The notes beneath the pieces were generated by a model, which was not told where the DNA came from, did not search any database, and worked only from the letters and a program-made list of their open reading frames with translations. Below are positions 18,895 to 26,319 of a stretch of DNA of 64,000 nt, in pieces (position 1 is the stretch's first letter; every line of letters starts with the position of its first letter). The position numbers were made by a program, and so were the translations under genes. The DNA comes from Caproiciproducens galactitolivorans. Lineage in GTDB: Bacteria > Bacillota > Clostridia > Oscillospirales > Acutalibacteraceae. The stretch lies in contig NZ_SRMQ01000001.1 in the NCBI RefSeq assembly GCF_004768785.1, forward strand, positions 310,001-374,000, given 5' to 3'.

Positions 18895-19632
18895 ATGGAC
18901 AGAGGTTTTTATTCCCTCGCTTCCGGTATGCTGACGCAGAGCAGGGTTTTAACCGGAATCAGTAATAATCTTGCGAATATTGAAACTCCCGGATATAAAA
19001 AGAAATTGGTAACCACTTCTACATTTGGGAATTTGATGATAAACCGGTTGGATACACAGCGGACAGAACTCGGAAGTGTGAGTTTAATAACTGTGGCAGA
19101 TAAAACAAATACCATCCATACGGAGGGTGTTTTGAAGAATACCAACCGGGCGCTGGACTTTGCGATTAAGGGCGACGGATTTTTCGCGGTTCAGGGAACC
19201 AACGGTACGGTTTATACCCGCAACGGCAGCTTTAATGTTGACAGCGAGGGTTATCTTACCCTGAACAATGTCGGGCGGGTTTTAGGCGCCAACGGCCCGA
19301 TTCGGGTGGGAACGGACCAAATCGAGGCGGACGAGCAGGGAAATCTGTTTGCGAATGGTAGAAATGTTGGCAGAATAGCGGTTTACAATTTCGCGGATTA
19401 TACTGCTTTGCAAGCTGCCGGAGAAGGGATGTTTTCTTACACCGGCGGAGCGCCTGCGCTTATGCAGAATCCAAGCATTCTTTGGAAAACAGTAGAAGGT
19501 TCCAATGTGAATGCGGCGGAAGAAATGACAAGAGCAATTTCCGCGCAGCGGAATCTGCAAAATTGCTCTCAGGCGTTAAAAATGTATGACCAAGTACTTA
19601 CCAATTCGGTAACCAATATTGCAAAAATATAA
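18895..19632 (+). CDS. flgF: Flagellar hook-basal body protein, FlgF/FlhO-like rod protein
   Basis: A 245-residue member of the rod/hook family. The N-terminal motif LTGISNNLANIETPGYKKK and the C-terminal helix with NVNAAEEMTRAISAQRNLQ show it is exported and polymerises in the rod. In Bacillus subtilis two such genes (flhO, flhP) encode distal rod proteins; this gene and the next are the equivalent pair. AAAGGAGAAGG precedes the ATG. Which of the pair is FlgF and which FlgG cannot be decided with certainty from sequence alone. Confidence 0.9.
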   Translation: MDRGFYSLASGMLTQSRVLTGISNNLANIETPGYKKKLVTTSTFGNLMINRLDTQRTELGSVSLITVADKTNTIHTEGVLKNTNRALDFAIKGDGFFAVQGTNGTVYTRNGSFNVDSEGYLTLNNVGRVLGANGPIRVGTDQIEADEQGNLFANGRNVGRIAVYNFADYTALQAAGEGMFSYTGGAPALMQNPSILWKTVEGSNVNAAEEMTRAISAQRNLQNCSQALKMYDQVLTNSVTNIAKI

Positions 19633-19651
19633 GAGCAGAGGGTGATATGGT

Positions 19652-20347
19652 ATGATCAATTCTTTTTACACGGCCGCGGCCGGCACGATTAATTTGCAAA
19701 ACGGGATTGACGTTACGGCAAATAATGTTGCGAATCTTGCAACAACAGGTTATAAGGCGTCTACTGCCACGTTTTCCGATCTCCTGTATACGAACATCCA
19801 GTACGGAAATCAGCAATTGAAAAGCGGGCATGGCACCAGGCTTCAGAAAACGGATACGCTGTTTGAACAGGGGGCTCCGAAGCAGACCGGCCGTGCCTTG
19901 GACTATTGTTTGATGCAGCCCGACGCTTTTTTTGCCGTACAGACCAAAGATGGCGTACAATACACCCGCAACGGGAATTTCCATATTTCTCTCGAACATG
20001 ACAAGGGCTATCTCGTTGATTCCGCTGGAAATCATGTGTTGGACGCCAATGGGCATCCCATTTCTGTGGCAAGCGAAAATGAAAGCCCCACGGTTGGCGT
20101 CTTTTCGTTCTCGAATACAGGCGGACTTGAACGTGCGGGAAATACCTGTTTTAAGGCGACTACGCTGTCCGGGAATGCCAGCGTAGTGAGAAATCCGGAG
20201 GTGAAAAACGGATTTCTTGAGGATTCCTCCGTTGATAATGCAGATCAAATGGTTTCCATGATCGAATATCAGCGTGCGTTCCAGTTTAACTCGAAAATTG
20301 TACAGATTTCCGATGACATCATGCAGACGGTGAATTCTTTAAGATAA
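19652..20347 (+). CDS. flgG: Flagellar hook-basal body protein, FlgG/FlhP-like rod protein
   Basis: A second, 231-residue rod/hook-family protein 19 bases after the previous one. The N-terminus AAAGTINLQNGIDVTANNVA with NLATTGYKAST and the C-terminal SVDNADQMVSMIEYQRAFQF are the paired helical ends needed for rod polymerisation. The middle is short, consistent with a rod rather than hook protein. GAGGGTGAT lies upstream of the ATG. Confidence 0.9.
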   Translation: MINSFYTAAAGTINLQNGIDVTANNVANLATTGYKASTATFSDLLYTNIQYGNQQLKSGHGTRLQKTDTLFEQGAPKQTGRALDYCLMQPDAFFAVQTKDGVQYTRNGNFHISLEHDKGYLVDSAGNHVLDANGHPISVASENESPTVGVFSFSNTGGLERAGNTCFKATTLSGNASVVRNPEVKNGFLEDSSVDNADQMVSMIEYQRAFQFNSKIVQISDDIMQTVNSLR

Positions 20348-20376
20348 AATCATATGGGGATTGAGAGGAGATAAAA

Positions 20377-21846
20377 ATGAGTTTGGATTCGGATTCGCAT
20401 TTGGAAGAACAAGAAGCGCAAAAAGAAGAGCCAAAGCCTCAGTTTGATCTTACGGTTTCGGTTGACAGCATGGCTGCCTACTTAAGAGTAAAGCCGGCTG
20501 CTGCCGATCAAGTCGTTACATATGACGAAGTGCTCAATTACCTTACGGAAAAAGAAGTTACGTATGGCATCCGCGAAGCGGCAATACGCGATTTTTGCGA
20601 CGGGAAAAAGTACTATATGGAACTCCTTTGTGCCCAGGGAGATCCGCCGGTGGACGGGGAAGACGGATATATTACCTACAACTTCGACACGGATACGGAT
20701 TTTCGTCCGAAAGAAAGAGAAGACGGTACTGTGGATTTCCGTGATTTGGGTACAGTAAAAAATATCTCGAAAGGGGAAGAACTTTGCCGTATTGTTCCTC
20801 CGACTCCCGGAAAAGACGGAAGGGATGTTTATAACCGGGAGGTTTCTTTTAAGCCCGGGCGTTCTCCGGTCCTTCCTGCGGGACTCAATACCGAGGTTTC
20901 CGAAGATGGGCTCGCTCTGGTTGCCGGAGTGGATGGCTGCATCGAATTTAAAAAATCCAGAATTGATGTAAATGAAGTTTTTATTGTTCGCGGAGACGTT
21001 AATAGTGCTTCCGGGAATATTAAGGCGATCGGATCCGTAATTGTACAGGGAGATGTCCGGGAAGGGTTTTCCGTAACAGCGGGGAAAGACATCACCATCC
21101 GCGGCATGGCGGAAGGAGCCTTCATAGAAGCGCAGGGGAACATAACCATATCCAACGGCATGAACGGAATGGGAAGAGGGACCTTAAAAGCCGGCGGTAA
21201 CATTGTCGGGAAATATTTCGAAAATGCGGTTCTGGAGGCAGAGGGAGACATCTATGCGGATGTGCTGATGACCTGCAGGGCGAAGGCGGGCGGATCTATC
21301 ATTCTAAAAGGGAGAAAAGCTTCCTTAATCGGGGGGAAATATGAGGCCGGTCAGAAGATCGTGGCACGAAATATTGGAACAGGAACCTCTGGAAAGACGG
21401 CGGTTTCCATTCAGTCGAGCACACTCAATGATTTGCTTACCGCCAATTCCGATCAAGAGAGTAAGGAAGCTTTGGAACAGCAGTTAACCAACGCGGAAAA
21501 CGATCTGGAGGATTTCCAGAACAAGTTTTCAGAATTAAGGGTACATATTAAAGCGGATAGTCAGTTAAATCCGGAACAGAAAAACCAGATGATTAAGGCT
21601 GCAATTCTAAGGAAAGCAAAAATGGCTGAAGAAATACAGGAGATCAAGGATAAAATTAAACAGACAGACGAGAAAAGAAACAGCCTTTTCCAATTTAAGA
21701 TTGTCGGAACTGGCGTTGTGTATATTGGTACAAAAATGTCAATCGGTCCCTATAATCTTACGCTGACGGCTGATTACAGCAATATGAAATTCTATATAAA
21801 TTCTGACCAAATCGTATTTAACCCTGTTTTGCCTTCGGATTTCTGA
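20377..21846 (+). CDS. fapA: FapA family protein (DUF342)
   Basis: A 489-residue cytoplasmic protein of the DUF342/FapA family. The central part (about residues 200-330) is a series of short beta-helix-like repeats with regular valines and glycines (GDVREGFSVTAGKDITIRG and similar), and residues about 360-440 form a charged coiled coil. The family is frequent in flagellar loci of Clostridia and in Vibrio, where FapA influences polar protein localisation; a flagellum-related role here is inferred from its place between rod genes and cheC. AGAGGAGAT precedes the ATG. Confidence 0.85.
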   Translation: MSLDSDSHLEEQEAQKEEPKPQFDLTVSVDSMAAYLRVKPAAADQVVTYDEVLNYLTEKEVTYGIREAAIRDFCDGKKYYMELLCAQGDPPVDGEDGYITYNFDTDTDFRPKEREDGTVDFRDLGTVKNISKGEELCRIVPPTPGKDGRDVYNREVSFKPGRSPVLPAGLNTEVSEDGLALVAGVDGCIEFKKSRIDVNEVFIVRGDVNSASGNIKAIGSVIVQGDVREGFSVTAGKDITIRGMAEGAFIEAQGNITISNGMNGMGRGTLKAGGNIVGKYFENAVLEAEGDIYADVLMTCRAKAGGSIILKGRKASLIGGKYEAGQKIVARNIGTGTSGKTAVSIQSSTLNDLLTANSDQESKEALEQQLTNAENDLEDFQNKFSELRVHIKADSQLNPEQKNQMIKAAILRKAKMAEEIQEIKDKIKQTDEKRNSLFQFKIVGTGVVYIGTKMSIGPYNLTLTADYSNMKFYINSDQIVFNPVLPSDF

Positions 21847-21921
21847 CTTTATATCAAATGCAGCCTCAGAAGGTTGGAAATTTTGGTTTATTGCCGAAAT
21901 ACGGCGGAATGGAGAAATGAG

Positions 21922-22545
21922 ATGACAATTTTAAATTTAGAACAACTCAACGACATGCACATTGACGTATTAAAAGAACTAGGAAATATAGGAGCGGGAA
22001 ACGCTGCTACATCCCTTTCGCAGATGCTGAATACAGAAGTGGACATGTCAACACCGATTGTTAAGATATTGGATATCAGCGATGCGGCAAATTTGCTGGG
22101 CGGTCCGGAGAATGTGGTTATTGGCATTTTGTCAAAACTGAGCGGCGATATTGAAGGGATTATGATGTTCATTATTGAACAGGATTTTGCTAAAACCATT
22201 TTGACATCCCTTCTTGGGGTCAAGGAAGTAAGTTGTGATAAGTTGTCGGATATGGAGCTTTCGGCCATTTCCGAAATCGGAAATATTATGATTGCAGCAT
22301 ATACCGGTTCAATTGGAACGCTGTCTCAGATGAATTTAAAAACGACGGTGCCCGCGATTACAGTTGATATGGTGGGTGCTCTTTTAAGCGTCCCGGCACT
22401 TGAAATGGGTTCTGTTTCCGATAAAATTATTTTTATCGAAGATGACTTCCTCAGTGGAACGAAAGACGTTACGGCGAATATGTTGCTGGTACCTTCGATC
22501 GATTCCTTAAATAGATTAATGGAGAAATTGGGTATTGCGTTATGA
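21922..22545 (+). CDS. cheC: CheY-P phosphatase CheC
   Basis: CheC dephosphorylates CheY-P and acts with CheD in chemotactic adaptation. Two active-site helices with E-x-x-N are present (LKELGNIGAGNA and ISEIGNIMIAA), so both phosphatase sites look intact. The ATG at 21922 has GGAG about 9 bases upstream and gives 207 residues; the longer frame from 21874 has no ribosome site. The stop overlaps the cheD start (ATGA). Confidence 0.94.
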   Translation: MTILNLEQLNDMHIDVLKELGNIGAGNAATSLSQMLNTEVDMSTPIVKILDISDAANLLGGPENVVIGILSKLSGDIEGIMMFIIEQDFAKTILTSLLGVKEVSCDKLSDMELSAISEIGNIMIAAYTGSIGTLSQMNLKTTVPAITVDMVGALLSVPALEMGSVSDKIIFIEDDFLSGTKDVTANMLLVPSIDSLNRLMEKLGIAL

Positions 22546-23027
22546 GTAATTTATTTACAATCGGGATATCGGATATGAAGATCGTAAAATTTGATGATTC
22601 GCTGGTAACTTATGCGCTTGGTTCCTGCGTAGGGATTTGTTTATATGATCCGGTGTTGAAAATCGGCGGCTTGGGGCATATCATGCTGCCAAATTATCCG
22701 GTTAATAATCCTAAAGAAAATCGAAACCGTTTTGCCGATACTTGTATTCCGGACATGGTGCAGCAAATGGAAAGATTAGGTTGCAGCCGCAGAAGAATCA
22801 TTGCAAAAATAGCCGGTGGAGCAAAAATGTTCGACGTGGCGGGCGATTCCTCTTTCGGAAATATTGGCCAGCGCAATGTTGCCTCTGTTAAAAATTGTTT
22901 GGCGCAGCTTCAAATCCGAATTTGCGCGGAGGATACAGGATTAAATTATGGCAGGACGGTTTATTTTTATACAGAGGACGGACGTATGGTTGTCAAATCC
23001 TTTTCAAACGGCGTTAAGACGTTTTAA
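22542..23027 (+). CDS. cheD: Chemoreceptor glutamine deamidase CheD
   Basis: CheD deamidates chemoreceptor glutamines and activates CheC. The catalytic cysteine in GSCVGICLYDP, the histidine in GGLGHIMLP and the KIAGGAKMF segment match the family's catalytic set. The 161-residue length is normal. It is the last gene of the flagellar operon and translationally coupled to cheC. A chemoreceptor substrate is encoded at 61258-63042. Confidence 0.95.
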   Translation: MSNLFTIGISDMKIVKFDDSLVTYALGSCVGICLYDPVLKIGGLGHIMLPNYPVNNPKENRNRFADTCIPDMVQQMERLGCSRRRIIAKIAGGAKMFDVAGDSSFGNIGQRNVASVKNCLAQLQIRICAEDTGLNYGRTVYFYTEDGRMVVKSFSNGVKTF

Positions 23028-23031
23028 AAGG

Positions 23032-23088
23032 ATACAAGGAAAGACTTTCTTGTGTAACAGGAAGAAAGCCTTTCCTTGTATTGCTTTT
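23032..23088 (+). terminator. Large hairpin ending the flagellar operon
   Basis: A 12-bp perfect outer stem (23032-23043 with 23070-23081) encloses a second 7-bp stem (23045-23051 with 23062-23068). It is followed by TGCTTTTG. It starts only 5 bases after the cheD stop, so it is the likely end of the operon transcript. The T tract is weak for an intrinsic terminator. Confidence 0.65.
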
Positions 23089-23128
23089 GCGAACAATAAC
23101 CGCTGGCTTGGCCGGTGGGAAAGAAAAC

Positions 23129-23185
23129 CTCCTTTTGCTTTTTATGCGGTTCAAACCTGCATATTTTCGCAAAAGGAGATTTTTG
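23129..23185. terminator. Second hairpin with T tracts on both strands
   Basis: A 10-bp perfect stem CTCCTTTTGC/GCAAAAGGAG (23129-23138 with 23169-23178) contains an inner imperfect stem around ATGCGG/CCTGCAT. ATTTTTG follows on the plus strand, and the minus strand reads GGTTTTCTTT after the stem, so it could stop transcription from either side. Between 23028 and 23283 I see no gene, only these two hairpins. Confidence 0.6.
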
Positions 23186-23283
23186 TTGCATGACCGGAAT
23201 ACAAAGCCTATCTCGTACAAAGCGGAGCACAGTTTATGGGCGATTAAAGGAAAGGGCTGTTGAGGTATAAGAATAAAAAGTCC

Positions 23284-23454
23284 TTAGTGTGGCTTAGCAG
23301 GTGGAATTATAGAAGGAAAAAAGGAATCTGGATTCTTTTTAAATTCTTGAACCAGGTCAATCTCTTCCTTTTTAGGTTCCGCCAATTTGTATTTCGGTGC
23401 ATTTGAAATGTGGATTCTATTTGGATTTGTACAGTTGTATTTATTCATCTCCAT
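23284..23454 (-). CDS. Small hypothetical protein (56 aa)
   Basis: I do not recognise this ORF. From the ATG at 23454 it encodes a polar, proline- and lysine-containing peptide that begins MEMNKYNCTNPNRIHIS and ends PPAKPH, without membrane segment or signal peptide. Support is limited to a reasonable ribosome site (GGGAGAG, 6 bases upstream) and its location next to the minus-strand superoxide dismutase-like gene, whose direction it shares. An unused reading frame is possible. Confidence 0.4.
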   Translation of the reverse strand: MEMNKYNCTNPNRIHISNAPKYKLAEPKKEEIDLVQEFKKNPDSFFPSIIPPAKPH

Positions 23455-23547
23455 GTCATTCTCTCCCGTACAATTTATTTCTATATGGTTAGTTACCGAA
23501 AATAGGATGCTCAATTGGAAAGGCATAAGCCTCAAAATCCCAACCCT

Positions 23548-24048
23548 TTATTTTCCGGTATAGACGATTTGGCCACAGGCTATTTTGGTTCCGGAATTTC
23601 CGGACGGCTGGGTTGTAAAATCATCCGGTTTCAAGTGCACAACGATTGTACGCCCGGTTACTTCCCGTATTGTGAATCGATCGGTAAAGAACGCCATGAA
23701 AGCGTACCCCATATTGCCGAACAGCGGCAGCAAATCACCGGCATGCGCGGGATGCGGGCAATTCCCTGGATTATAATGTGAACCTGTGTTTGCAAACGGG
23801 TCTTCGGCATTTCCGGTACAGGGGCTTCCTTCGTGAATATGGAAACCGTATATGTTCGCTGCACATTCTTCGGCATTGTGGGGCAAACCCTGCACTTCTG
23901 CTAACAATAAAACACCGGTACTTAACTGGTACATCAGCACGACGCCGTTTATATTGGGATAGCTCGCGCTGCCTTTTATAATAGCCTGAGCCTCCGGTGG
24001 ACGATTCAAGATATACGCTAATTGACTGAATTGAGGATCTGAGTACAA
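23548..24048 (-). CDS. Cu/Zn superoxide dismutase family protein
   Basis: The 166-residue protein shows the ligand pattern of Cu/Zn superoxide dismutase: HIHEG (two Cu histidines), HYNP (bridging His), the zinc segment HPAHAGD, and VVH near residue 140. The disulfide cysteines (GSPC and KIACG) are also there. The zinc loop is shorter than in the classical periplasmic enzyme. There is no signal peptide, so it would act in the cytoplasm or, speculatively, on the spore. The start is TTG at 24048 with an exact AGGAGG site 8 bases upstream. The activity itself is unproven. Confidence 0.85.
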   Translation of the reverse strand: MYSDPQFSQLAYILNRPPEAQAIIKGSASYPNINGVVLMYQLSTGVLLLAEVQGLPHNAEECAANIYGFHIHEGSPCTGNAEDPFANTGSHYNPGNCPHPAHAGDLLPLFGNMGYAFMAFFTDRFTIREVTGRTIVVHLKPDDFTTQPSGNSGTKIACGQIVYTGK

Positions 24049-24068
24049 TGAAACCGCCTCCTGAGCTC

Positions 24069-24096
24069 ATTGTATGATATAGAATATAGAATGGTT
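24069..24096 (-). promoter_or_regulatory. Possible mother-cell sigma (E/K-like) promoter of the SOD-like gene
   Basis: On the minus strand CATACAAT (24069-24076) lies just upstream of the SOD-like gene, with AACC (24093-24096) 16 bases before it. This resembles the AC-N16/17-CATAnnnT pattern of sigma-K promoters. It would give a leader of only about 15 bases with AGGAGG at the 5' end. Weak pattern evidence only. Confidence 0.25.
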
Positions 24097-24195
24097 CCTA
24101 CGGCTGAAATATCCTCATTGCCGGACAACCGATACGGGATTTTTCCATCAGGTAAGATGATTACGTATATAGAGGAAAACACATGGCAAACTACA

Positions 24196-24224
24196 TTGAC
24201 ACACATAGTAATATGTGTTATGAT
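24196..24224 (+). promoter_or_regulatory. PadR promoter with operator palindrome in the spacer
   Basis: A consensus -35 TTGACA (24196-24201) and -10 TATGAT (24219-24224) are separated by exactly 17 bases. The spacer is almost wholly taken up by a perfect inverted repeat, ACACATA-GTAA-TATGTGT (24201-24218). ATGT/ACAT palindromes are typical PadR operators, so a PadR dimer here would block RNA polymerase: negative autoregulation is the likely mode. Confidence 0.8.
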
Positions 24225-24243
24225 GTTCATCGAGGTGAGAAGC

Positions 24244-24591
24244 GTGGGCGGCAGGATTAGCAGCGATTTAATACGGGGGCATATTGATACAATGATCCTT
24301 CGTGTTCTGTATGAAAATGATAATTACGGATATGAAATCATGAAGGCGATTTATCGCAACAGCGACGAAAATTACGATTTAAAAGAACCCTCCCTCTATA
24401 CAAGCCTAAAGCGGCTGGAATCGCAAAAAATGATTTCGTCCTATTGGGGGGATGAAAGCCAGGGAGGGCGCAGGAAGTATTACAAAATTACTCCGTTAGG
24501 GCTGAAAGCCTATCATTCGGCGGTTGAAGAATGGAATATTGCCCGGGATTTAATCGATAAGCTGATTAAAGGAGGAAACTGCAATGAATAA
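24244..24591 (+). CDS. PadR family transcriptional regulator
   Basis: A 115-residue winged-helix regulator. Residues 5-30 (SSDLIRGHIDTMILRVLYEN) and the wing segment GGRRKYYKITPLGLKAY are diagnostic for PadR, and a short C-terminal dimerisation helix follows. I choose the GTG at 24244, 4 bases behind GAGGTGAG and about 14 bases after the predicted transcription start; the open frame further upstream includes the promoter itself. It overlaps the next gene by 8 bases; PadR regulators commonly control the membrane protein encoded beside them. Confidence 0.92.
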   Translation: MGGRISSDLIRGHIDTMILRVLYENDNYGYEIMKAIYRNSDENYDLKEPSLYTSLKRLESQKMISSYWGDESQGGRRKYYKITPLGLKAYHSAVEEWNIARDLIDKLIKGGNCNE

Positions 24592-25252
24592 ATTAAAAGA
24601 GTATGTTGACTCTCTATTTAGAAAATATCGCCAGACTTCAAAAATACGTGATTTAAAAGAAGAAGTCTACACAAACCTGGAAGCAAAAAGAATGGATTTA
24701 ATTGCCGCGGGATTCAGCCCGGACGAAGCATTTGATCAAGTCCGGAACAGCATCACAGAGGTGGACAGCCTGATTGAAGGAAATATAAAAATTGACCGCT
24801 TTTCCTTCTGCCGCGAACGTATGCAGTGGATGTTAATTTCTCTTCTGTCGGTTTGGGTGATAACAATTCCTCTGCGCGTATTTTATTCTGTATTTGCATT
24901 ATCCTATCTATTGGCTTTTGTCATTCTAATTGCGGGTGTCTATTATATCTATTTTTTAAAGCAAAGAGGAAAACAATGCCAAAAGCAAACGGTGTATGTA
25001 AACATACTGTATTACAGAAAAGTGAAAAGGGTTGTTTGGGTTCTTTGGTCGATGTATTTCCTGTTCTCTTTCGTTATGACCACCTGTGTTTATTTCGGAA
25101 GCAATTTATGGTTTTCAAGGCCGGTTCATATTGACGGCCCGTATGCTTTGGGAAATATGTTGGTAAATTATTTTTTGCCGCTTTTAACAATTGTCATTCC
25201 GTTCATTTTTGGCTTGAATGAACGGCTGGCATTAAAGTATGAGGTTGAGTGA
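24584..25252 (+). CDS. Membrane protein with N-terminal HAAS-like (permease prefix) domain
   Basis: A 222-residue protein. Residues 1-60 form the charged helical domain found beside PadR regulators (MNKLKEYVDSLFRKYRQTSK, then EEVYTNLEAKRMDLIAAGFS). About four hydrophobic helices follow (around residues 80-100, 103-125, 150-170 and 195-212). In the family this domain is thought to pass a signal between membrane partners and regulator. No transporter or enzyme domain is visible. The function is unknown. Confidence 0.75.
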   Translation: MNKLKEYVDSLFRKYRQTSKIRDLKEEVYTNLEAKRMDLIAAGFSPDEAFDQVRNSITEVDSLIEGNIKIDRFSFCRERMQWMLISLLSVWVITIPLRVFYSVFALSYLLAFVILIAGVYYIYFLKQRGKQCQKQTVYVNILYYRKVKRVVWVLWSMYFLFSFVMTTCVYFGSNLWFSRPVHIDGPYALGNMLVNYFLPLLTIVIPFIFGLNERLALKYEVE

Positions 25253-25253
25253 A

Positions 25254-25826
25254 ATGAAAACGAGAGATAGGATTATTATTGCGCTGGGGATTATCGGTAT
25301 TTTTTTTGTTTTTGCAACTATACAAATCCGAAACAAACAGTATCAGGTGGAAAAAGCTTATGCTCAGGCGCAGCAGGAAGTAACTTCGCATGATTTGCAA
25401 AGCATTTTACCCTATAAAAATAAATATATGGGGAACGCTCCAAACAATATCAATCTGTTTTCTCATTTACCGCTTAGTGACTATCCCCGCAATTACAGCC
25501 AAAATCCGGATACCTTTACCTTTGAAATCCATTTTGAAGGAACCGCTTCGGGAATGGGAAAAAACAGGCTGCAAAAGGAGATTTTATACAGTTCCGTTGC
25601 CGGGTTCGCGTTGATTGACAATTTGCAGTCGTTAAAATATGACTTTACAGATCAGTGTTTTACGGTACGGCGAAAGGACATTGAAAAACAGTATGGGGAC
25701 CTGAAAGCTCTGCTAAATGAATCGAGCTGGCACGCTATGCAGGAAAAGCTCAAGAAGACGGGCGATGTGGAAAGAATATTTACGGAAGTTACCCTTAGAC
25801 AGAAAAAAGAAGGAATGTCCGGTTGA
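25254..25826 (+). CDS. Membrane-anchored DUF4825-like protein
   Basis: A 190-residue protein with one N-terminal membrane helix (IIIALGIIGIFFVFATIQI) and an extracellular domain. The segment LQSILPYKNKYMGNAPNNINLFSHLPLS resembles the DUF4825 fold found in Firmicutes lipoproteins and anti-sigma-type proteins. The ATG at 25254 is preferred, just after the preceding stop; an ATG at 25239 overlaps that gene. Its stop lies within the terminator hairpin. Family assignment is by pattern recognition and the role is unknown. Confidence 0.65.
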   Translation: MKTRDRIIIALGIIGIFFVFATIQIRNKQYQVEKAYAQAQQEVTSHDLQSILPYKNKYMGNAPNNINLFSHLPLSDYPRNYSQNPDTFTFEIHFEGTASGMGKNRLQKEILYSSVAGFALIDNLQSLKYDFTDQCFTVRRKDIEKQYGDLKALLNESSWHAMQEKLKKTGDVERIFTEVTLRQKKEGMSG

Positions 25827-25842
25827 CGGACATTCCTTTTTC
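25810..25842. terminator. Bidirectional terminator between padR operon and nifU
   Basis: A 12-bp perfect stem AAGGAATGTCCG/CGGACATTCCTT (25810-25821 with 25827-25838) with a 5-base loop. It is followed by TTTTTCC on the plus strand and by CTTTTTTCT on the minus strand. The stop codon of the DUF4825-like gene sits in the loop. Confidence 0.9.
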
Positions 25843-25858
25843 CTTATAATTATTTCGT

Positions 25859-26290
25859 TTATACCTCGCAAGCACAGGATTCGCATCCCGGAATTTCACC
25901 GACAATTGGCAAGGGGTCAATCCCTTTCCTCTTATAATAATCGGAAACCGCTGCCTTAATCGCTTGTTCCGCCAATACGGAGCAATGTACTTTAACCGGC
26001 GGCAAACCATCTAGTGCTTCCATTACCGCCTTGTTGGTCAGCTTTAAAGCATCTTCAATTTTCTTGCCCTTAATCAGTTCGGTGGCCATGGAGCTTGTAG
26101 CGATTGCGGCACCGCAACCGAAGGTTTTAAACTTTACGTCGGAGATAACATCTCCGTTGACCTTGATGTACATGCGCATAATATCGCCGCATTTGGGGTT
26201 TCCAACTTCGCCGACACCATCTGCGTCCGGAATTTCACCAACATTGCGCGGGTTGGCGAAATGATCCATTACTTTTTCACTATATGCCAT
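25859..26290 (-). CDS. nifU: Fe-S cluster assembly scaffold NifU/IscU
   Basis: The IscU-type scaffold on which Fe-S clusters are built from sulfide delivered by the desulfurase. The three ligand cysteines are visible (GNPKCGD, TFGCGAA, VHCSVLAEQ), with the conserved Asp next to the first. A C-terminal CESCACEV tail is extra cysteine-rich. The length is 143 residues. The gene follows nifS by 29 bases on the minus strand and is certainly cotranscribed. Confidence 0.95.
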   Translation of the reverse strand: MAYSEKVMDHFANPRNVGEIPDADGVGEVGNPKCGDIMRMYIKVNGDVISDVKFKTFGCGAAIATSSMATELIKGKKIEDALKLTNKAVMEALDGLPPVKVHCSVLAEQAIKAAVSDYYKRKGIDPLPIVGEIPGCESCACEV

Positions 26291-26319
26291 GATCGATTCC
26301 CTCTCTTACTATCGTAAAT

